Source: Porphyrobacter sp. UBA7686
GTDB lineage: Bacteria > Pseudomonadota > Alphaproteobacteria > Sphingomonadales > Sphingomonadaceae
Assembly (NCBI GenBank): GCA_002482865.1
Contig: DLGU01000184.1
Span: forward strand, 1 to 5,027
Length of the DNA stretch: 5,027 nucleotides
Direction of reading: 5' to 3'
The notes under the pieces are model-generated. The model saw only the letters and a list, made by a program, of their open reading frames with translations, did no database searches and was not told the DNA's origin. The translations under genes and the position numbers were made by a program. Positions 1 to 5,027 of the stretch are shown here, in pieces; positions within the stretch are counted from its first letter, which is position 1, and every line of letters starts with the position of its first letter.

Positions 1-492
1 AAGCGCGGCGTGACCAAGCCGGTGATCGGCGCAGATGAGGCCGGGCGATTGGTCCACACCGAGGCAGGCCGCCACGCGATCATCTTCGGCCCCGAACGCT
101 CGGGCCTTGAGACAGAAGATGTGGCGCTGGCCCGCAATATCCTGACGATTCCGATCAACCCCGAATTCGGCTCGCTCAATCTCGCGCAGGCGGTGATTCT
201 GGTGGCTTATGAATGGTCGCGCGCCGGGCGCGAGATGGCGGGCGTTGATCCGGTGCTGGTGCAGCCGACGATCGAGGAGATCCTGCCCCCCGCGCCGCAA
301 GAAGAGCTTGAGGGTCTGATCGCCCATTTCGAAGCGCTGCTCGGCCCACGTGGCTATTTCCGCCCCGAAGGCCGCGCCGAGGCGAACCGTCGCACCTTGC
401 GCGGAGTGCTGACGAAGCCGGGCTGGAACCACCTCGAAGTACGCACTCTGAGGGGCGTTCTGACCACAATCGAGCGCGGACGGATCGAGTAA
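1..492 (+). CDS. trmJ: TrmJ-like tRNA (cytidine/uridine-2'-O-)-methyltransferase, 3' part (5' end outside window)
   Basis: The reading frame is open from base 1 to the TAA at 490-492, giving 163 visible residues; the true start lies left of the window. The GTG at base 10 is internal, not a start. The visible part carries the C-terminal half of a SPOUT (TrmH-type) methyltransferase: the FGPERSGL motif at bases 85-108, and the motif IPINPEFGSLNLAQAV around 148-195. In this superfamily these two stretches help form the trefoil knot that binds S-adenosylmethionine. A C-terminal extension (HFEALLGPRGYFRPEGR, then KPGWNHLEVRTLRG) is typical of the TrmJ subfamily, which 2'-O-methylates position 32 in the anticodon loop of certain tRNAs as a cytoplasmic dimer. 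The N-terminal motif is not visible, so the split between TrmJ and other TrmH-like enzymes rests on the C-terminal region. A small exported-protein gene follows after 83 bases on the same strand. Confidence 0.88.
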   Translation, partial: KRGVTKPVIGADEAGRLVHTEAGRHAIIFGPERSGLETEDVALARNILTIPINPEFGSLNLAQAVILVAYEWSRAGREMAGVDPVLVQPTIEEILPPAPQEELEGLIAHFEALLGPRGYFRPEGRAEANRRTLRGVLTKPGWNHLEVRTLRGVLTTIERGRIE

Positions 493-561
493 CGTCGTTC
501 GTCGAACGGGGTTGGACACTGGCCCGTCAGCCGTTAGCTCTAGGCCATCCCGCCTCCAACC

Positions 562-569
562 AAGTGAGA
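562..569 (+). promoter_or_regulatory. Ribosome binding site for the small exported protein
   Basis: AAGTGAGA lies six bases before the ATG at 576 and is a moderate Shine-Dalgarno match. It favours ATG 576 over the in-frame GTG at 564, which lies inside this same element and has no good purine-rich site upstream. The choice is an inference from spacing. Confidence 0.45.
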
Positions 570-575
570 TTGCTG

Positions 576-848
576 ATGATTCCCCTGCACCGCCTCCTGC
601 TGGCTTGTGCCGGCAGCCTGCTGCTTTTACCCTTCGCCGCAGCCGCTCAGTCTGACGAGCAAGCCAGTGAAACCCCGCCCGCGGCTGAGACCCCCGCTCC
701 CAAGCCGGACGACGAAACCGCCAAGGAAGACACAGCCGAAGAAAACAAGCGCGTGTGCAAGTCCGTCCGGGCCGACCCGTCGAGCCGCCGCAAGACCCGC
801 GTCTGCCGCACAATGGAAGAATGGCGGGGATTGAACGTGCCGACCTGA
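576..848 (+). CDS. Small exported protein with C-terminal cysteine-pair motif, function unknown
   Basis: This 90-residue protein starts at ATG 576; an in-frame GTG at 564 would add four residues. Residues 1-23 form a signal peptide: basic His-Arg, a Leu/Ala-rich core, then PFAAAAQS with likely signal peptidase I cleavage near AAA/QS. The next 35 or so residues are a low-complexity Pro/Ala/Glu/Asp/Lys linker, probably disordered. The last 30 residues are basic and contain RVCKSV, a spacer with SSRRKTR, then VCRTMEEWRGL. This Cys-x12-to-14-Cys-R-T-x-x-E-W arrangement is one I recall from small hypothetical secreted proteins of Sphingomonadales and related groups; no activity is established for it. 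The two cysteines of the mature protein could form a periplasmic disulfide. The gene lies between trmJ and rpsD on the same strand, 83 bases after trmJ, without an obvious functional link to either. Existence as a gene is well supported by signal peptide plus motif; function is not recognised. Confidence 0.75.
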   Translation: MIPLHRLLLACAGSLLLLPFAAAAQSDEQASETPPAAETPAPKPDDETAKEDTAEENKRVCKSVRADPSSRRKTRVCRTMEEWRGLNVPT

Positions 849-881
849 TCGGACTCCACCGACATTGCGGCACGCGCAACG

Positions 882-909
882 CTTGACCTACGCGGTCATC
901 CTGCTATGC
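882..909 (+). promoter_or_regulatory. Candidate sigma-70 promoter for rpsD
   Basis: CTTGAC at 882-887 is followed after 16 bases by CTATGC at 904-909, resembling the alphaproteobacterial housekeeping pattern CTTGAC-N17-CTATAT. The -35 element is strong and the -10 element is only partly matched. It would start transcription near 915 and give rpsD a leader of roughly 120 bases. Position between the small protein gene and rpsD supports it; no experimental evidence is visible. Confidence 0.42.
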
Positions 910-926
910 GCGCGCCTTCGCAAATG

Positions 927-954
927 GGCCCTGCACCCCGGTGAAGCAGTGGCC
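927..954 (+). other. Predicted leader hairpin 1 upstream of rpsD
   Basis: GGCCCTGC (927-934) pairs with GCAG (946-949) and GGCC (951-954), with T950 bulged and an 11-base loop. No T-run follows, so it is not a terminator. It would lie at the start of the rpsD leader if the promoter at 882-909 is right. GC-rich DNA yields such stems by chance, so a function is only inferred. Confidence 0.4.
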
Positions 955-996
955 GCATCCCGCCTAACGGCGTGATGGAGCGATACCGGGTTTGAT

Positions 997-1017
997 GGCT
1001 GCCCAATGGGGGCGGCC
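997..1017 (+). other. Predicted leader hairpin 2, just before the rpsD ribosome binding site
   Basis: GGCTGCCC (997-1004) pairs with GGGCGGCC (1010-1017): eight pairs including one G-U, with a five-base AATGG loop. It ends ten bases before the rpsD Shine-Dalgarno sequence and contains the upstream ATG at 1006 in its loop, which argues against that ATG as the start. The position suits translational control of rpsD, but this is an inference from structure only. Confidence 0.45.
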
Positions 1018-1026
1018 CAGCAATTT

Positions 1027-1034
1027 GAAGGAAG
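1027..1034 (+). promoter_or_regulatory. Ribosome binding site of rpsD
   Basis: GAAGGAAG ends four bases before ATG 1039 and is the strongest Shine-Dalgarno sequence on this strand of the window. It fixes the rpsD start at 1039 instead of the in-frame ATG at 1006, which would add 11 residues not found in S4 proteins. Confidence 0.85.
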
Positions 1035-1038
1035 ACGT

Positions 1039-1653
1039 ATGTCGAAGCGCAAAAGCGCCAAGTACAAGCTTGACCGCCGGATGGGCGAAAACATCTGGGG
1101 TCGTCCCAATTCCCCGGTGAACAAGCGTTCCTACGGTCCCGGCCAGCACGGTCAGCGCCGCAAGGGCAAGATGAGCGATTATGGCCTCCAGCTGCGCGCC
1201 AAGCAGAAGCTGAAGGGCTATTACGGCGACGTCACTGAAAAGCAGTTCAAGCGCACCTATGCCGAAGCTTCGCGCATGAAGGGCGATACCAGCCAGAACC
1301 TGATCGGCCTGCTCGAACAGCGTCTCGACATGGTGGTGTACCGCGCCAAGTTCGCGCCGACCATCTTCTCGGCCCGTCAGATTGTCAGCCACGGTCACAT
1401 CTATGTGAACGGTGTGAAGTGCAACATTGCTTCGCGCCGCGTGATGATCGGCGACGTTGTCAGCCTCGGCAGCAAGGCCAAGGAAATGGCGCTCGTGATC
1501 GAAGCCCAGGGCCTCGCCGAGCGTGACATTCCCGATTACGTCCAGCCCGATGGCAACGACAAGATCACCTTCACCCGCGTGCCGAAGCTCGACGAAGTGC
1601 CCTACCCGGTGACGATGGAGCCGAACCTGGTGGTGGAATTCTACTCGCGCTGA
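1039..1653 (+). CDS. rpsD: 30S ribosomal protein S4
   Basis: The 204-residue product is a full-length bacterial S4, a primary 16S rRNA-binding protein that nucleates assembly of the 30S body and helps control decoding fidelity. The N-terminal domain contains [13 protein letters not shown] (residues 11-23) and the S4 hallmark [14 protein letters not shown] (31-44). An S4 RNA-binding domain follows from about residue 94 ([13 protein letters not shown], then [14 protein letters not shown] at 112-125), and the protein ends with the typical [10 protein letters not shown]. There is one cysteine (C128), so this is a form without the N-terminal zinc-binding cysteines. The gene stands apart from the S13-S11-rpoA cluster where S4 sits in E. 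coli, as is common in Alphaproteobacteria. It has its own candidate promoter and structured leader upstream and a strong terminator 20 bases downstream, so it is probably monocistronic. Start chosen from the ribosome binding site and family length. Confidence 0.98.
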   Translation: MSKRKSAKYKLDRRMGENIWGRPNSPVNKRSYGPGQHGQRRKGKMSDYGLQLRAKQKLKGYYGDVTEKQFKRTYAEASRMKGDTSQNLIGLLEQRLDMVVYRAKFAPTIFSARQIVSHGHIYVNGVKCNIASRRVMIGDVVSLGSKAKEMALVIEAQGLAERDIPDYVQPDGNDKITFTRVPKLDEVPYPVTMEPNLVVEFYSR

Positions 1654-1673
1654 TCCTTCGGACAGCGATGCAT

Positions 1674-1706
1674 AAAAAAGGGCGGCCTTGCGGGGCCGCC
1701 CTTTTT
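1674..1706. terminator. Bidirectional Rho-independent terminator between rpsD and the chorismate mutase gene
   Basis: A-rich bases 1674-1679 precede the arm GGGCGGCC (1680-1687), a six-base loop TTGCGG (1688-1693), the arm GGCCGCCC (1694-1701) and five T (1702-1706). The A and T tracts extend the stem to 13 pairs. Read on the plus strand it ends rpsD; read on the minus strand the complement supplies a six-U tail, so it can also stop transcripts from the chorismate mutase gene, whose stop is 25 bases away. Confidence 0.93.
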
Positions 1707-1730
1707 CGTTGCCGCTTTGGGGAACCGGGG

Positions 1731-2042
1731 TCAGTCTCTGATCCGGTCCCATTCGCCAAATTCATAGGCGATCGAACCTTCGACGAGGCGCTCCCAGATA
1801 TCGCCGATGACGTCTGCCGGAATGCCGTGGGCTTCTGCCTCGGCCACAGCGGCGGCGATCACGCTGGCCTTGCGTGCTTCGTCACGCACCGCGCCGCGGG
1901 TCGGCTTGATCCGGGCGGCGGCGCGCATGTAGCCGAAACGCTTGGCGAGCAACGCAACAAGCTGGGCATCGAGTGCGTCAACCCCGGCGCGGACGTCGGG
2001 CATGGTTGTGCAGTCTTCAGGGTTCAGGGGAAAATCGGTCAT
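1731..2042 (-). CDS. Chorismate mutase of the AroQ fold, PchB-like
   Basis: The 103-residue protein is a stand-alone all-helical CM_2 domain. Such enzymes convert chorismate to prephenate, the first step toward phenylalanine and tyrosine, as intertwined cytoplasmic dimers. The opening PEDCT (residues 8-12) and the length resemble PchB, the isochorismate-pyruvate lyase of Pseudomonas siderophore synthesis. Aligned from memory with an offset of four and no gaps, R18, R35 and K46 match PchB R14, R31 and K42, while E94 replaces Q90. R57 and D54 match the conserved RD-x-x-R region of E. coli chorismate mutase, but the following Glu is K58. No isochorismate synthase or siderophore gene is nearby, so chorismate mutase is the likelier main activity. 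The ATG at 2042 is preceded by AGGG at a spacing of eight bases. It lies 53 bases after the S9 peptidase gene and is probably cotranscribed with it. Confidence 0.85.
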   Translation of the reverse strand: MTDFPLNPEDCTTMPDVRAGVDALDAQLVALLAKRFGYMRAAARIKPTRGAVRDEARKASVIAAAVAEAEAHGIPADVIGDIWERLVEGSIAYEFGEWDRIRD

Positions 2043-2095
2043 GGCCAGCGCCCTAAGCGGTCACAATGCCTCTTGTCGAGGGGCTTCCCGCGCCA

Positions 2096-4120
2096 TCAAC
2101 CGCCGGTAAGCGCCTCATCAAGAAAACGCCCGATATCGGCCAGCATCTCGGCGCGCGCTGCGCTGTCATCGAGCCCATGCTGAAGATCGGCATATTCGCG
2201 ATACGTCACGGACTTTCCCGCTTCTTTCAAGGCCCGCTCCATCGCCTGCGCGTGACGCACATCGACATTGAGGTCGCGGGTGCCATGGAACAGCGCGACC
2301 GGCGCGGCGAACCTTTCGGCATGGCGGCGCGGGCTGCCCGAAGCGACGTGCGGACCCTCGCCCACATAGTCCCGCACAAGCCGTGAATTGGTGTAATCGC
2401 GTGCGTCAGCGATCAGGAAACCGAGATCGGTGACCGGTGCGATCGCCACCACCGCTTTGAACAGCGCCGGATCCAGCACCTGCGATTGCAGCGCCGCATA
2501 GCCGCCATAGGACCACCCGGCGATGGCGAGCTTGTCCGGCATAGCGATCCCTTCGCTCACCAGCCAGCGACCCGCATCATTCACATCGCCAATCGCGACT
2601 TCCCATGCCTTGAAGCCATTGCGCCCGTACCACGCCTCGCCATAGCCGGATGACCCGCGGTAATTGGGCTGGAGCACGGCATAGCCTTTGGCGGTGAAGT
2701 ACTGCACCAGCCAGTCAAACCCCCATTCGTCGCGCGCCGCCGGGCCGCCGTGAGGAAGGACGATCGCAGGTAGGCCCTTGCCGTCCGATCCCGGCGGAAG
2801 CGTGAGGTAGGCGGGGATCAACGTCCCATCGCGCGCCGGATAGCTGACGGGCTTCATCTGCCCCATCGCCTGCCCTTCAAGCCGTGGGCGCAGAGGCAGC
2901 AGCGGCTCCAGAGCGCGAGCCTTGCGGTCGAACAGGTAGACCATTCCGGGCTGTGTATCGCTTGATGCGATCAGCAGCAGCTTCTGCTCGTCCGCACTGG
3001 CGCCAACGATATTGACCAGCGGTTGATCGGGCAAAGCCTTGCCGAGATCGGCGGCGAGCTTGGCCAGCGCCGGGTCGAAGTAAGCGACTTCGCGCTTTTC
3101 CGTAGCATAGCTCGCGCCGACCACGCGGTTCTTCCGGCCAATCCGGATCAGCCCGTCAACATCGACATCGCCGCGCGCCATCAGCAGCTTGCCCGCCCCC
3201 GTGCCGTCAAGCGCAACCTCTGCAATCGCATCATAGCCGCTCTTGGTAACAAAGCCGAAAGCGACATTGCGCGCGCTATCGACCGCCAGCGGTATCATCC
3301 GTTCGACCGGCTGCCCATCAATCGTGAGGGATTCGAGCGGCACCCAGCTGCTGCTATCGGGCTTGCGGAAGAAATAGCGGTAGGCACCGGTCAAGTTGCC
3401 GTTGATGTCGCTCAAGGCCTGCACCTTGATCCGCACCTGACCCTGTTCGTCGGCAATATAGCGCAATGTTGCATCATCGGGCTGTTCGCGCACTCGCCCG
3501 CGCCCATTGGCGGTGTCGACCAGCTCCACCCCCAACCCTCTTTTCTCATTGCCGAGACGTGACCCTGTCGTCGTCTCCGGGATGAAATTGCGGGTCATCA
3601 TGACCATGCCTTCTTCGCCCGCCACATCCAGAGCGATCACATCGCCGCCGAACTGATTGATGCCCAAGGCGCGCGGCGAATCCCGCTGACTTAACATCCG
3701 AATGTTGGTGCCGTCGGCGTTAAGCGCGATCAGGCGGTCGAACGGGATCAGGATGCTGCCATTCCCGCCCCCCATGCCGGAGAACTGGCACAGCAGCCGT
3801 TCCTCGCTCGCCCACTGGCACGAATCGATGTCGACAACTTTTTCGGTGTTGGTCAGAACCGGTTTGACGGCGGCATCAGCGGTGAAGTCGATGACGTTGA
3901 CGACCTCGGTGTGCCCCGGCCCGGCGGAGATGAAGACGATCTTGTTGCCTGAAGGCGAAAGGCTGATGTCGAGCACATCGGCGCGAGCACCGAAGCGGAC
4001 TGCCGCCTCATCGGTTGTCTCCTGCGCATGAGCTACGGTGCCCGTGGCAAGCATGGCAAGCGCGGTGCCTGCAAGGAACAGGTTGCGCACCGCTGATGCG
4101 GCCGTGCTAGCCAAGTTCAT
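2096..4120 (-). CDS. Exported S9-family serine peptidase (prolyl oligopeptidase / acylaminoacyl-peptidase type)
   Basis: The 674-residue protein starts at ATG 4120 with AGGGG seven bases upstream. Residues 1-32 are a signal peptide (Arg12, hydrophobic core 14-26, TVAHA before QE), placing the enzyme in the periplasm. Residues of about 40-410 should form the beta-propeller that restricts access to the active site, with WD40-like repeats such as LSPSGNKIVF (54-63). The alpha/beta-hydrolase domain covers about 420-672: LPHGGP (455-460, oxyanion region), YRGSSGYG (487-494), nucleophile S537 in GWSYGG, D616 in FHGTRD and H648 in LQHG complete the catalytic triad. It should cleave short peptides, but specificity cannot be read from the sequence; the family includes dipeptidyl peptidases, oligopeptidases and acylaminoacyl-peptidases. 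C101 and C111 are the only cysteines seen. The gene lies 54 bases after tgt on the same strand. Confidence 0.93.
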   Translation of the reverse strand: MNLASTAASAVRNLFLAGTALAMLATGTVAHAQETTDEAAVRFGARADVLDISLSPSGNKIVFISAGPGHTEVVNVIDFTADAAVKPVLTNTEKVVDIDSCQWASEERLLCQFSGMGGGNGSILIPFDRLIALNADGTNIRMLSQRDSPRALGINQFGGDVIALDVAGEEGMVMMTRNFIPETTTGSRLGNEKRGLGVELVDTANGRGRVREQPDDATLRYIADEQGQVRIKVQALSDINGNLTGAYRYFFRKPDSSSWVPLESLTIDGQPVERMIPLAVDSARNVAFGFVTKSGYDAIAEVALDGTGAGKLLMARGDVDVDGLIRIGRKNRVVGASYATEKREVAYFDPALAKLAADLGKALPDQPLVNIVGASADEQKLLLIASSDTQPGMVYLFDRKARALEPLLPLRPRLEGQAMGQMKPVSYPARDGTLIPAYLTLPPGSDGKGLPAIVLPHGGPAARDEWGFDWLVQYFTAKGYAVLQPNYRGSSGYGEAWYGRNGFKAWEVAIGDVNDAGRWLVSEGIAMPDKLAIAGWSYGGYAALQSQVLDPALFKAVVAIAPVTDLGFLIADARDYTNSRLVRDYVGEGPHVASGSPRRHAERFAAPVALFHGTRDLNVDVRHAQAMERALKEAGKSVTYREYADLQHGLDDSAARAEMLADIGRFLDEALTGG

Positions 4121-4174
4121 GATTGATCCCCTGCTCCTACTATGAGGTGGAGACTAGCGGGAGAACAGCGGGCT

Positions 4175-5027
<853 letters not shown>

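Noticed and set aside
496..508. Small hairpin CGTTC-GTC-GAACG just after trmJ
   Set aside because: Only five pairs and no T-run follows, so it does not qualify as a terminator.
512..540. Possible promoter TTGGAC-N17-TAGCTC before the small exported protein
   Set aside because: Both boxes match the consensus poorly; transcription could equally continue from trmJ.
597..617. Possible lipobox (LLAC) in the small exported protein
   Set aside because: The cysteine is at residue 11, too early, and the hydrophobic core continues past it to a good signal peptidase I site at AAAAQS.
607..834. Alternative plus-strand frame over the small exported protein
   Set aside because: The proline/arginine-rich translation is typical of a frame shift of the real gene, whose own frame has a signal peptide and a conserved-looking tail.
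1010..1687. The same GGGCGGCC arm in rpsD leader hairpin 2 and in the terminator
   Set aside because: Eight GC-only bases are expected to recur by chance in such GC-rich DNA, and the flanks differ.
964..1752. Long open frame (262 codons) on the minus strand opposite rpsD
   Set aside because: It is the antisense shadow of rpsD, runs across the terminator, has no ribosome binding site or recognisable domain, and reflects the codon bias of a GC-rich gene.
2043..2095. Promoter or terminator between the S9 peptidase and chorismate mutase genes
   Set aside because: Only a four-pair stem (2069-2081) and weak promoter-like boxes are present; nothing convincing.
1668..2386. Plus-strand open frames over the chorismate mutase and the end of the S9 peptidase
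   Set aside because: They overlap recognised minus-strand genes over most of their length, one starts inside the terminator, and their translations show no family features.
3023..3562. Plus-strand open frame of 179 codons inside the S9 peptidase gene
   Set aside because: Antisense shadow of a well-supported gene; no domain or ribosome binding site seen.

Overview
The window looks like ordinary chromosomal DNA of an alphaproteobacterium, most likely Sphingomonadales (Erythrobacter/Porphyrobacter/Sphingomonas type). The reasons are the high GC content, an alphaproteobacterial-style ribosomal protein S4, and a Tgt that matches the 386-residue Zymomonas mobilis enzyme (numbering recalled from memory) without gaps at every landmark I checked. 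I see no integrase, transposase, phage gene, CRISPR array, tRNA or rRNA.

Plus strand, left to right: the 3' part of a SPOUT-class tRNA methyltransferase (trmJ-like, bases 1-492, open at the left edge); a small exported protein with a conserved-looking cysteine-pair tail (576-848); a 190-base gap holding a plausible sigma-70 promoter and two stable predicted hairpins; and rpsD for 30S protein S4 (1039-1653). A strong symmetrical hairpin (1674-1706) ends rpsD and probably also stops transcription arriving from the opposite direction.

Minus strand, in the direction of transcription: tgt (queuosine tRNA-guanine transglycosylase, 5027 down to 4175, 5' end beyond the right edge), a periplasmic S9-family serine peptidase (4120 to 2096) and a small AroQ-fold chorismate mutase resembling PchB (2042 to 1731). 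Gaps of 54 and 53 bases with no terminator suggest one transcript, converging on rpsD.

The theme is mainly translation (tRNA modification by TrmJ and Tgt, ribosomal protein S4) plus peptide hydrolysis and aromatic metabolism. Nothing here looks like a dedicated new defence or mobile system. The points most worth a second look are the structured rpsD leader, the small cysteine-pair exported protein, and the PchB-like mutase with Glu at the position of a key PchB Gln.
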